Shown: positions 1-6,644 of the stretch, one piece after another
Position numbering within the stretch: position 1 is the stretch's first letter
How the letters are laid out: each line of letters begins with the position of its first letter
Assembly (NCBI GenBank): GCA_003052455.1
Contig: QAPD01000015.1
Location: forward strand, 1 to 42,400
Reading direction: 5' to 3'
Source: Sphaerisporangium cinnabarinum
GTDB taxonomy: Bacteria > Actinomycetota > Actinomycetes > Actinomycetales > Cellulomonadaceae
DNA: 42,400 nucleotides
The notes under the pieces: generated by a model
Database searches by the model: none
What the model saw: only the letters and a program-made list of their open reading frames with translations
Told to the model about the DNA's origin: nothing
Program-made: the position numbers and the translations under genes

Positions 1-799
1 TGGCACCGCGTCCCGCGCCCGCTCCCCCGCGGCCCGCACCACCGCGCGCGTCGCGGTCGCGGCGCTCGCGGGCGGGCGGGGCGCCCTCCGGGGGCGTGGC
101 GGCGCGGCGCCCGCGGGAGCTGTTGGCCGTGCGGCCCCGCACGATCCCGACCATCTCCTCGACGAGGTCGTCGTCGCGGTCCGCGACCCACGCGAGCGCG
201 ACCGGGGCGGACGGCGCCCCGTCCAGGCGGCGGTAGGTGACGTCCTTGCGGTGGTGCAGGCGCGCGAGCGACTGCGGCACGACCGCCACCCCGACGTTCG
301 CGGCGACCAGCACGACGGCGTCGCCGGTCGTCGCGGGCCGCTCGTCGGCCGGTCGCCCCGGCGGCGGCGGCGCGTCGTCCGCGGCCCCGGGCTCGCCCGC
401 CCACGGCACGACGTCGTCGAGCGGCCGCAGCAGCACGTCGTCGGCGAGGTCGTCCAGCGCGACCGGCTCCTCGGGCTCCAGCGCGGCGAGCAGGTGGTCG
501 CGCGACACGAGCACGACCGCCGCCTCCTCGTAGAGGCGGATCGCGCTCAGCACGTCGCGGTCGACGGGCAGGCGCAGGATCGCGGCATCCGCCTCGTCGT
601 CGCGCAGCGCCCGCTCCGCGTCGGCGGGCTCGACGGCGACGAGGTCCAGCGGCACGTCGGGGAGCCGCTCGCGCCACGTGCGCACCCACCGGGCCGGGGT
701 CGCGCCGGGGACGTACGCGAGCCGGAACCGGCGACCGGCCCCGTCGTCCCCGCCGCCGTCGGTCGTTGCCTCGGGAGCCGTGCCCGCGTCGTCGTCCAC
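1..799 (-). CDS. LysR-type substrate-binding domain protein without HTH, 3' end outside window
   Basis: At least 266 residues are readable from a GTG at 797-799, and the frame runs off the left edge, so the C-terminus is missing. After about 24 acidic/Gly residues the protein goes straight into a LysR-type effector-binding fold (RFRLAYVPGATPARW, then a DADAAILRLP strand, then VVPQSLARLHH). There is no room for the usual N-terminal winged helix of about 60 residues. It therefore probably senses a ligand or partner rather than binding DNA; that is inference. It is divergent from the DUF5997 gene, a pairing I recall from actinobacterial genomes. A TAGGCT -10 box six bases before the GTG predicts a leaderless transcript. 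The C-terminal part is rich in Arg/Ala and looks disordered. The family call is good; the function is unknown. Confidence 0.75.
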   Translation of the reverse strand, partial: MDDDAGTAPEATTDGGGDDGAGRRFRLAYVPGATPARWVRTWRERLPDVPLDLVAVEPADAERALRDDEADAAILRLPVDRDVLSAIRLYEEAAVVLVSRDHLLAALEPEEPVALDDLADDVLLRPLDDVVPWAGEPGAADDAPPPPGRPADERPATTGDAVVLVAANVGVAVVPQSLARLHHRKDVTYRRLDGAPSAPVALAWVADRDDDLVEEMVGIVRGRTANSSRGRRAATPPEGAPPARERRDRDARGGAGRGGAGAGRGA

Positions 800-805
800 C
801 CGGAC

Positions 806-811
806 AGCCTA
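806..811 (-). promoter_or_regulatory. -10 box TAGGCT, leaderless start of the LysR-like gene
   Basis: On the minus strand TAGGCT (TANNNT type) is followed by six bases and then the GTG at 799, so transcription should begin at or next to the start codon. No Shine-Dalgarno sequence is present. I see no convincing -35. Confidence 0.55.
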
Positions 812-921
812 GGCGCGCGGTCCCGCGCGCTCCCGCCCGGCCTGCGTCGTGCCCCGGCACCAGGTCCGCCGGACGCCCGACCCACGCCCGACCGCGGGCC
901 GCCGGCACCCGACCGGCCGAC

Positions 922-927
922 TACCCT
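922..927 (+). promoter_or_regulatory. -10 box TACCCT, leaderless start of the DUF5997 gene
   Basis: TACCCT is followed by seven bases (GGAGCCC) and the ATG at 935. It lies back-to-back with the -10 of the divergent LysR-like gene, so the two promoters share about 110 bp. GGAG in the gap could be a weak, very close ribosome binding site. Confidence 0.5.
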
Positions 928-934
928 GGAGCCC

Positions 935-1315
935 ATGACCCCCAAGCAGTCCGCGCAGACCATGAAGCCCGCCACCGCGGCGAAGAAGCTCGGGGTGTAC
1001 CTGCCCGCCACGCCGCAGGAGTTCCAGGAGGGCACCATCACCCGGGCGCAGCTCGAGGAGATGGAGAAGAACCCGCCGGAGTGGCTCGCCGAGCTGCGCC
1101 GCAACGGCCCCCACCCGCGCCCCGTCGTCGCGGGCCGGCTCGGCGTCTCGATCTCCGGCCTCACGCGCGGCGGCCTCACCGAGCCGCTCACCACCGAGGA
1201 GATCGACGCGCTGCGCCAGGACCCGCCGGAGTGGCTGACGGCCGAGCGCGAGGTGCAGAAGAAGGTCCGCGCCGAGGAGGAGCGGCTCGCCGCCGCGCGC
1301 ACCAAGAAGGGCTGA
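935..1315 (+). CDS. DUF5997 family protein
   Basis: A 126-residue Lys/Glu-rich soluble protein with no signal peptide or membrane segment. It contains an internal duplication: two copies of a block in which an acidic helix precedes PPEWL (EEMEKNPPEWLAELR at about 46-60 and EEIDALRQDPPEWLTAER at about 88-105), separated by RPVVAGRLGVSISGLTRGGL. The sequence matches what I know as DUF5997, a small actinobacterial family without an assigned function. The ATG at 935 is chosen because the conserved N-terminus (MTPKQSAQTMKPATAAKKLG) starts there and because a TANNNT box lies seven bases upstream. It is divergent from the HTH-less LysR-like gene, which suggests that the two act together. Confidence 0.85.
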   Translation: MTPKQSAQTMKPATAAKKLGVYLPATPQEFQEGTITRAQLEEMEKNPPEWLAELRRNGPHPRPVVAGRLGVSISGLTRGGLTEPLTTEEIDALRQDPPEWLTAEREVQKKVRAEEERLAAARTKKG

Positions 1316-1336
1316 GCCGTCCCCGGCGGGCAGTCT

Positions 1337-1366
1337 CCGCCGGACGACCTCCCGCCGGACGACCTC
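1337..1366. repeat. two tandem copies of a 15-bp unit
   Basis: The unit CCGCCGGACGACCTC occurs twice head to tail in the gap after the DUF5997 gene. It lies outside any called gene. It may be only a local slippage duplication. Confidence 0.7.
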
Positions 1367-1368
1367 CC

Positions 1369-1398
1369 GGCTGCGCCGCCCCGCGCGGGGCGGCAGCC
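1369..1398. terminator. bidirectional hairpin between convergent genes
   Basis: GCCGCCCCGC is followed directly by GCGGGGCGGC (1375-1394, perfect), with outer pairing GGCT/AGCC around a 2-nt bulge. It sits between the ends of the DUF5997 gene and the convergent SelT/SelW-like gene. It has no U-tract, which is common in actinobacteria. Confidence 0.6.
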
Positions 1399-1407
1399 CG
1401 ACAAGCC

Positions 1408-1776
1408 TCAGTCCGTGCGCGGCGCGTCCGTCGCGGCGGCCGCGCGGTCGGTGTGGCCGAGCGACAGGTCGGGCGCGACGGCGTCGCGCACCCGGCGCTT
1501 GAGGTCCGGGATCTCGGGGAACCCGCCGTCGACGCGGCGGTCCCACAGCAGCACCGGCCCGTCCCCGGCGTCGAGCGTGACCCGGAAGACGCCGTCCGTG
1601 CCGGGCACGAGGGCCACCTCGCCCAGGCGCGTGCGGAACGTCTGCAGGAGCTCCTGCGCGACCCACGCCGCGCGCAGGAGCCAGCGGCACTGCGTGCAGT
1701 ACTCGACCGCCACGCGCGCGGTCCCGCGAGCCTCGGCGGTCGCGTGCGGGCCGGGCTGACCGGCGTCGTCCGTCAT
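1408..1776 (-). CDS. SelT/SelW/SelH (Rdx) family CxxC protein
   Basis: A 122-residue thioredoxin-like protein. The motif VEYCTQCRWLLRA places Cys27-Thr-Gln-Cys30 after the first beta strand, and the later GVFRVTLDAGDGPVLLWDRRVDGGFPEIPDLKRRVRD matches the Rdx family, whose eukaryotic members carry selenocysteine at the second position of the motif. Here it is an all-cysteine version. The family is thought to be redox active, but the bacterial role is not settled. The ATG at 1776 is preceded by TACGCT at seven bases, which predicts a leaderless mRNA. The gene follows DUF2252 on the same strand, 62 bp downstream of that stop, and faces the DUF5997 gene. Confidence 0.85.
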   Translation of the reverse strand: MTDDAGQPGPHATAEARGTARVAVEYCTQCRWLLRAAWVAQELLQTFRTRLGEVALVPGTDGVFRVTLDAGDGPVLLWDRRVDGGFPEIPDLKRRVRDAVAPDLSLGHTDRAAAATDAPRTD

Positions 1777-1783
1777 GGGGCCC

Positions 1784-1789
1784 AGCGTA
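1784..1789 (-). promoter_or_regulatory. -10 box TACGCT, leaderless start of the SelT/SelW-like gene
   Basis: On the minus strand TACGCT, seven bases (GGGCCCC), then ATG. No purine-rich ribosome binding site is present. The box lies between the stop of the upstream DUF2252 gene and this start, which argues for its own promoter. Confidence 0.5.
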
Positions 1790-1838
1790 CGGGCGGCGGC
1801 CCGGCGCGCGGGTGGCCGTCCACCGCCGTCGGGCCGGC

Positions 1839-3233
1839 TCAGACGCCCCGCTCGGCCGGGAGGCGGCCGCTCGTCACGGCCGCCTCGAGCGCGGCGTGGT
1901 CGCCCTCGACGACGTCCGCGTACGCGCGCGACCACCGCGCGAGGGACTCGTCGAACACGTCGGAGCGGCCGAGGTAGCCGTGCGCCACGCGCGCGCCCGG
2001 GGACTGGCTGTGCGCGCGGGCGAGCACGCGCCCGCACAGCTCCCCGTACCGCACGAACTGCGAGGCGGAGAGCCGGCCGAGCTCGACCGACCCCTTCATG
2101 TCGCGGAACTGGCGCCAGTAGAAGTCGACGCGCGGCCGGCCCGTGCGGTCGGGCGCCTCGACGGTCGTCCACCCCAGGAACGGGTCGGACTGCGCCTGGA
2201 GGATGCGCTGGGCGGCGACCACCCGGCGGCCCTGCGCGGGCAGGGCCCCGGCGGGCACGAGCCCGGACGGCAGCGCGTCGACCATCCCGCCGTACGTCGC
2301 GAGGACCGACGACGTCGCCTCCTTCACCTGCAGCACGAGCGGCTCCCCCGCGGGCCCCTCGAGCAGCACGATGTAGCAGCGCGTCCCGACGCTCCCGACG
2401 CCCACGACGCGCAGCACGAAGTCCACGACCGTGAACTGGCTCAGCAGGAGCCGCGCGTCGGCGCGCAGGGGCTCGCGGTACGCCTCGAACAGCGCCGCGA
2501 GCTCGTCGACGCTCGCGGTGCCCACGTGCTGGGTGACCGGCGGCTGGTCGACGATCCGCGTGCGGCCGTCGGCGGTCCGGGTCGTGATCTTCCGCACGAC
2601 CTGCTCCGACGTGCGCCGCCGCGCCTTGCGCACGGTCCGCTCGAGCTCCTCGCGCCCGCCGTCGAGCAGCAGGGGCTCGATGACCGCGGTGTCGACGAGG
2701 AACGCGTAGCGCTCGAGGGCGTCGCGCGCGAACGCCTCGGCGAGCGTCTCGCGGTACCCGCGCACGGCGCCGCGCGCGGCGTCCGCGCAGTCGTGCTCGG
2801 CCAGACCCTTGTCCCGCCCGCCCACGTACATGCTCGCCGCGAGGCGCTTGACGTCCCACTCCCACGGGGCGTCCGACGCCTCGTCGAAGTCGTTGAGGTC
2901 GAACAGGACCCGCCGCTCGGGCGAGGCGAACAGCCCGAAGTTCGAGACGTGCGCGTCCCCGCACGCGACGACGTGGACACCGGTCCGGGGACCGTCGCGC
3001 AGGTCGTGGGCCATCACCGCGGCGGTGCCGCGGTAGAAGGCGAAGGGCGACTCGAGCATCCGGCCGATGCGCAGCGGGACGAGGTCCTGCAGCCGGTCGC
3101 GGTTCTGCTCCTCGACGATCGCGACCGGGTCGCGCTCCGGCAGCAGCAGGGCGCCCTGCGTGCGACGCGGCACCCGGTCGCGCAGCGCGCGCCCGACGGC
3201 ACGGGACTCGGTCAGGGTTCGCGGGACGTCCAC
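1839..3233 (-). CDS. DUF2252 family protein (kinase-like fold)
   Basis: A 464-residue soluble protein from the GTG at 3233, chosen because AGGAGG lies six bases upstream and the conserved N-terminus (RTLTESRAVGRALRDRVPRR) begins just after it. Conserved blocks include SPFAFYRGTAAVMAHDL, then CGDAHVSNFGLFASPERR and FDLNDFDEA, which resemble the catalytic loop and metal-binding Asp of aminoglycoside-phosphotransferase-like kinases, then VVGVGSVGTRCYIVLLEG and FYWRQFRDMKGS. These are typical of DUF2252. The substrate is not known; a phosphotransferase role is an inference from fold motifs. The length is normal for the family. A TACTGT box at 3261-3266 fits a promoter giving a leader of about 20 nt. 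Confidence 0.9.
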   Translation of the reverse strand: MDVPRTLTESRAVGRALRDRVPRRTQGALLLPERDPVAIVEEQNRDRLQDLVPLRIGRMLESPFAFYRGTAAVMAHDLRDGPRTGVHVVACGDAHVSNFGLFASPERRVLFDLNDFDEASDAPWEWDVKRLAASMYVGGRDKGLAEHDCADAARGAVRGYRETLAEAFARDALERYAFLVDTAVIEPLLLDGGREELERTVRKARRRTSEQVVRKITTRTADGRTRIVDQPPVTQHVGTASVDELAALFEAYREPLRADARLLLSQFTVVDFVLRVVGVGSVGTRCYIVLLEGPAGEPLVLQVKEATSSVLATYGGMVDALPSGLVPAGALPAQGRRVVAAQRILQAQSDPFLGWTTVEAPDRTGRPRVDFYWRQFRDMKGSVELGRLSASQFVRYGELCGRVLARAHSQSPGARVAHGYLGRSDVFDESLARWSRAYADVVEGDHAALEAAVTSGRLPAERGV

Positions 3234-3260
3234 GGGTGCCTCCTCGCTCTCCGCAGTCGC

Positions 3261-3266
3261 ACAGTA
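3261..3266 (-). promoter_or_regulatory. candidate -10 box TACTGT of the DUF2252 gene
   Basis: TACTGT on the minus strand lies 27 bp before the GTG and leaves room for the AGGAGG ribosome binding site. No -35 is evident. Confidence 0.35.
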
Positions 3267-3337
3267 GCGCTCGCTCGGACGCGCGGCGCGGCGGCCGACG
3301 CGGCCCGTGGCGCTCCGGCGTCGGGGAGACTGGGGCG

Positions 3338-4546
3338 GTGACGACCTCCCCCGACCTCGACGCCCTCCTGGGACGCCTGCGCACCGACGACGCCGGCCCG
3401 GCCCGGGAGGACGCACCGGTCGCCGTCGACCCCGCCGACCGCCTGCTGCTCGACGAGGCGGCGCCCCTGCTCGCCGGCATCGCACCGGGGGCCGTGGCCG
3501 TCGTCGACGACCGGTACGGCGCCCTCACCCTGGGTGCGGCGCTGCTCACCGGGGCAGGACCTGCCGGGGAGCCCGGGAGCGCGCCGGCCGCCGGGGGGCG
3601 CCTGCGCGTCCACCAGGACGCGTGCACCGCGGAGGCGGCGCTCGACGCGAACGCGCGCGCGGTGGGGAGGGAGGCGGCGTACGACCGCCAGGGTCTGGGC
3701 CCAGGGCTGCTGGCCGGGGCGCGGGTCGTGCTGCTGCGGCTCCCCCGCGGCCTCGCGGCGCTGCGCGACGTCGCGGAGCACGTCGCGCGGGAGGCCGGGC
3801 CGGACGTCGTGCTCCTCGGGACCGCGCGCGTCAAGCACATGACGCGCGCGATGAACGACGTCCTCGCCGAGTCGTTCGGCGAGGTGCGCGCGAGCCTCGC
3901 CCGGGGCAAGTCCCGCGTGCTCGTCGCGTCGGCGCCCCGGCCCGCGCGCCCGCTGACCTACCCGGTCGTCACCGACCTGGCCGACGTCGGCCTGCGGGTC
4001 GCGGCGTTCGGCGCCGCCTTCGCGGGAGCGGGCCTGGACCTCGGCACGCGGTCCCTGCTGGACCGGCTCGGCGCCGACGACGGACCGACCCCCGGCGCGC
4101 AGGGGGCGCCGCCGCGCGACGTCGTCGACCTCGGGTGCGGGACGGGCCTGCTCGCCGCGTGGGCGGCCCGGCGCTGGCCCGAGGCGCGCGTGGTGGCCGC
4201 CGACCGCTCGGACGCCGCCGTCCGCTCGACGGCGCTCACCGCGCGCGAGAACGGCGTCGCCGACCGGGTGCGCACGGTGCGCGACGACGCAGGCGCGACC
4301 CTCGCGGACGCGAGCGCCGACGTCGTGCTGCTCAACCCGCCGTTCCACGACGGCGCCGCCGTGCGCACCGACGCGGCGCACCGCATGTTCGTGACCGCGG
4401 GGCGGGTGCTGCGCCCGGGCGGGGAGCTGTGGTGCGTGTGGAACTCCCACCTGCGGTACCGCCCGGCGCTCGAGCGCGCGGTCGGCCCGACGGCGCAGGT
4501 CGCGCGCGACCCGCGCTTCACCGTGACGCGGTCCGTGCGGCGCTGA
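3338..4546 (+). CDS. class I SAM-dependent methyltransferase, RsmC/RlmG-like
   Basis: A 402-residue protein from the GTG at 3338. The N-terminal half (about 1-240) is a divergent methyltransferase-like domain without a SAM motif. The C-terminal half has motif I DLGCGTG at 264-270, an acidic turn (VVAADRSDAAV) and motif IV NPPF at 333-336, followed by HDGAAVRTDAAHRMF. NPPF with an exocyclic-amine arrangement and the tandem-domain layout are known from rRNA guanine-N2 methyltransferases RsmC (16S G1207) and RlmG (23S G1835). An rRNA target is therefore likely but not proven. It is divergent from DUF2252 with about 100 bp between starts. No strong ribosome binding site precedes the GTG; GAGACT six bases upstream is a poor -10. 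Confidence 0.82.
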   Translation: MTTSPDLDALLGRLRTDDAGPAREDAPVAVDPADRLLLDEAAPLLAGIAPGAVAVVDDRYGALTLGAALLTGAGPAGEPGSAPAAGGRLRVHQDACTAEAALDANARAVGREAAYDRQGLGPGLLAGARVVLLRLPRGLAALRDVAEHVAREAGPDVVLLGTARVKHMTRAMNDVLAESFGEVRASLARGKSRVLVASAPRPARPLTYPVVTDLADVGLRVAAFGAAFAGAGLDLGTRSLLDRLGADDGPTPGAQGAPPRDVVDLGCGTGLLAAWAARRWPEARVVAADRSDAAVRSTALTARENGVADRVRTVRDDAGATLADASADVVLLNPPFHDGAAVRTDAAHRMFVTAGRVLRPGGELWCVWNSHLRYRPALERAVGPTAQVARDPRFTVTRSVRR

Positions 4547-4551
4547 ACGCC

Positions 4552-4589
4552 GGGTGCCCGTCGTCGGAGGACGCCGACGACGGGCACCC
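4552..4589. terminator. bidirectional terminator hairpin, 16-bp perfect stem
   Basis: GGGTGCCCGTCGTCGG at 4552-4567 pairs perfectly with 4574-4589 around a six-base loop (AGGACG). It begins 5 bp after the methyltransferase stop and ends 13 bp from the stop of the convergent FKBP gene, so it can serve both. Confidence 0.85.
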
Positions 4590-4602
4590 CGCGCTCACGA
4601 CG

Positions 4603-5013
4603 TCACTGGACGTCGACGACGTCCACGACGAAGACGAGCGTGTCCGTGCCGCCGATGCCGGCCTGCGGCACGCCGCGCTGGCCGTAGCCGTGCTCCGGCG
4701 GGATCGAGAGCAGCACGCGGGACCCGACGTTCTGGCCCACGAGGCCCTTGTCCCAGCCGCCGATGACGGCGCCGACGCCGATGGGGAAGGCGATCGTGTC
4801 GCCGCGGTCGTAGGAGTTGTCGAAGACGTGCCCGCCCCAGGTCTGGCCGAGGTAGTGCACGACGATGTTGCGCCCCGACGTGACGGCCGGGCCGTCGCCC
4901 TCGGTGAGCACGACCACCTGCAGACCGCTGGGCGCGTCCGTCTCGGGGAAGGTGAGCGTCGGCTTCTCGCCGAAGGATCCCGAGGCGGTGGGGAGGGTGG
5001 GCTGGTCGGTCAC
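4603..5013 (-). CDS. FKBP-type peptidyl-prolyl cis-trans isomerase
   Basis: A 136-residue single-domain FKBP. Typical elements are GRNIVVHYLGQTWGGHVFDNSYDRG, then FPIGVGAVIGGWDKGLVGQNVGSRVLLSIPPEHGYG, and TDTLVFVVDVVDV at the C-terminus. No signal peptide or lipobox is seen from the GTG start at 5013, so it is predicted cytosolic, catalysing proline isomerisation during folding. The GTG is preferred because GAGAGG lies about eight bases upstream. It is convergent with the methyltransferase gene and shares its terminator. A strong hairpin occupies its predicted 5' leader. Confidence 0.93.
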   Translation of the reverse strand: MTDQPTLPTASGSFGEKPTLTFPETDAPSGLQVVVLTEGDGPAVTSGRNIVVHYLGQTWGGHVFDNSYDRGDTIAFPIGVGAVIGGWDKGLVGQNVGSRVLLSIPPEHGYGQRGVPQAGIGGTDTLVFVVDVVDVQ

Positions 5014-5037
5014 GAGGGTGCCTCTCGTCGGGTGCAG

Positions 5038-5063
5038 GGAGACCCGCGCGGGCGCGGGTCTCC
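5038..5063 (-). promoter_or_regulatory. stem-loop at the 5' end of the FKBP leader
   Basis: GGAGACCCGCGC (5038-5049) and GCGCGGGTCTCC (5052-5063) form a 12-bp perfect stem with a minimal loop. Together with the -10 box TAGGGT at 5066-5071 it would lie at the extreme 5' end of the FKBP mRNA, about 25 nt before the start codon. It may act as a stability or attenuation element. Confidence 0.5.
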
Positions 5064-5065
5064 TT

Positions 5066-5071
5066 ACCCTA
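5066..5071 (-). promoter_or_regulatory. candidate -10 box TAGGGT of the FKBP gene
   Basis: TAGGGT on the minus strand, with transcription expected to begin near 5059, inside the first bases of the leader hairpin. Confidence 0.4.
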
Positions 5072-5114
5072 CGCGGCTCGCGCCGACCGGGCCGGGCGCA
5101 CCGACCCGGAACTC

Positions 5115-5150
5115 TTGCCACGGTTGGCTATTAGCATTAGCCTTGAGGCT
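5115..5150 (+). promoter_or_regulatory. leaderless promoter with overlapping TetR-type operator
   Basis: TTGCCA (5115-5120), a 17-bp spacer, TAGCCT (5138-5143), then seven bases to the ATG at 5151: a complete promoter predicting a leaderless mRNA. The spacer and -10 are covered by the inverted repeat GGCTATTAGCATTAGCC (5126-5142). A second one, TAGCCT-TG-AGGCTA (5138-5151), runs into the start codon. Such AT-rich nested palindromes are typical operators for the TetR protein encoded downstream in the same operon. Confidence 0.7.
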
Positions 5151-6029
5151 ATGAACACGAGCCAGCACCCGACCGTGCGCCACCTCGCCCGCGCCGAGGG
5201 GCGCCTCGCCTACACCGACCAGGGCTCCGGCCCGCTCGTCGTCGCCGCGCCCGGCATGGGCGACCTGCGCGCCACCTACGACGACGTCGTCCCCCACCTC
5301 CTCGCCGCGGGCCACCGCGTGGTCGTCATGGACCTGCGCGGCCACGGCGACAGCGACACGACCTTCGCGACGCACGGCGACGAGGCGACCGCGTCCGACT
5401 ACGTCGCGCTCGTCGAGCACCTCGCCGCCGGCCCGGCCGTCCTGCTGGGCAGCTCCATGGCGGCGTCGGCCGCCGTGGTCGCCGCGGCCTTGCGCCCCGA
5501 CCTCGTGCGCGGGCTCGTCCTGCTCGACGGGTTCCTGCGCGAGCCGTCGTCGCCCGCGAGGCTCCGGGCGATGCGCGTGCTCTACCGTGTCGCGCTCGCA
5601 CGACCGTGGGGTGCGGCCTTCTGGGCCTCGTTCTACGGCTCGCTGAACAAGGGCCGCACCCCCGCGCGCCTCGCCGCGCACCAGGCCGCGATCCGCGCCA
5701 ACCTCTCCGAGCCGGGGCGCCTGCGCTCGTTCCGGGACCTCACCCTCCAGCTCGACCACCGCGTCGTCGAGCCGCGCGTCGCCCAGGTCGAGGCGCCCGT
5801 GCTCGCGGTCTACGGCGCGCTCGACCCCGACTACGCCGACCCGGCCGCCGAGGCAGCCTGGGCCGCGCAGGCGCTCGGCGCGACCACGCTCCTGCTGCCC
5901 GACGTCGGCCACTACCCCCAGCTCCAGGCGCCCGAGGAGGTCGTGGCCGCGACCCTCGACTTCCTCTCCGGGCTGCCCGACGGCGAGGCGCGCCCGGGCG
6001 CCGAGCGGTCGGAGGACGCTCGTGGCTAG
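5151..6029 (+). CDS. alpha/beta-fold hydrolase
   Basis: A 292-residue alpha/beta hydrolase. It has an HG-like oxyanion region (VVAAPGMGDLRATYDD), MDLRGHGDSD, a nucleophile elbow GSSMA with Ser102, a probable acid Asp225 (YGALDPDY) and His254 (DVGHYPQLQAP). The last elbow residue is Ala rather than Gly, which is seen in some family members. There is no signal peptide, so it is predicted cytosolic. The substrate cannot be told from sequence; an ester or a small hydrophobic compound is likely. It overlaps the following TetR gene by 8 bp, so both are co-transcribed from a self-regulated promoter. This suggests a detoxification module in which the regulator senses the hydrolase substrate. Confidence 0.9.
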   Translation: MNTSQHPTVRHLARAEGRLAYTDQGSGPLVVAAPGMGDLRATYDDVVPHLLAAGHRVVVMDLRGHGDSDTTFATHGDEATASDYVALVEHLAAGPAVLLGSSMAASAAVVAAALRPDLVRGLVLLDGFLREPSSPARLRAMRVLYRVALARPWGAAFWASFYGSLNKGRTPARLAAHQAAIRANLSEPGRLRSFRDLTLQLDHRVVEPRVAQVEAPVLAVYGALDPDYADPAAEAAWAAQALGATTLLLPDVGHYPQLQAPEEVVAATLDFLSGLPDGEARPGAERSEDARG

Positions 6030-6621
6030 GGCCGGGCTGTCCCACGACGCCGTCGTCGGCATCGCGCTCGACCTCGTCGACGCCGGCGGCCCGACGGGCT
6101 TCGCCGACCTCACGCTCGCGAAGGTCGCCGCGCAGGCGGGCGTCGCCGCGCCGAGCCTCTACAAGCACGTCGGCTCGCTCGCGGCGCTGCGCCGCGAGGT
6201 CGCCGTCCTCTCCGTCGAGGACTACACGCGCGCCCTCACGGACGCGACGGTCGGCCTCGCCGGGCCCGACGCCGTCGCCGCCCTCGCGCACGCGACCCGG
6301 CGGTACGCCCGGGCGCACCCCGGCCGGTACGCGGCCGTGCAGGTCGCCCCCGACCCGGACGACCCCGCGGACGCCGCGCTGTCGGCGGCCGCGGGGCGCA
6401 GCGTCCAGGTCGTCGCCGCGGTGCTGCGCGGGTTCGACCTCCCCGAGGACCGCACGGTGGACGCCGTCCGGTCCGTGCGCGCGAGCCTGCACGGCTTCGT
6501 CGCGCTCGAGCTCGGCGGCGGCTACCGCCTGCCCGACGACCTCGACCGCAGCTTCGACCTGCACGTCGGCGCGCTCCTCGCCGGGCTGGCGTCGCTCGCC
6601 CGTCCGCCCGCCGGAACCTGA
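6022..6621 (+). CDS. TetR/AcrR family regulator with WHG-type C-terminal domain
   Basis: A 199-residue TetR-type repressor. The N-terminal helix-turn-helix is visible at about 30-52 (LAKVAAQAGVAAPSLYKHVGS). The C-terminal ligand domain contains LHGFVALELGGGYRLPDDLDRSFDLHVGALLAGL, the pattern of the TetR WHG domain. The GTG start at 6022 overlaps the hydrolase stop by 8 bp and has GGAGG about seven bases upstream, so translation is coupled. It probably binds the nested palindromes at 5126-5151 and represses its own operon; this is inference from position and symmetry. Confidence 0.9.
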   Translation: MARAGLSHDAVVGIALDLVDAGGPTGFADLTLAKVAAQAGVAAPSLYKHVGSLAALRREVAVLSVEDYTRALTDATVGLAGPDAVAALAHATRRYARAHPGRYAAVQVAPDPDDPADAALSAAAGRSVQVVAAVLRGFDLPEDRTVDAVRSVRASLHGFVALELGGGYRLPDDLDRSFDLHVGALLAGLASLARPPAGT

Positions 6622-6644
6622 GACGAGCGCCGGCCCGCCGGGGA

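Noticed and set aside
1337-1366. Tandem 15-bp units as the start of a CRISPR or VNTR
   Set aside because: Only two copies, no spacers; a local duplication is the simplest view.
3307-5154. A 615-codon frame across the methyltransferase and FKBP genes
   Set aside because: It crosses a perfect terminator hairpin and two convergent real genes, and is an Arg/Gly/Ala shadow.
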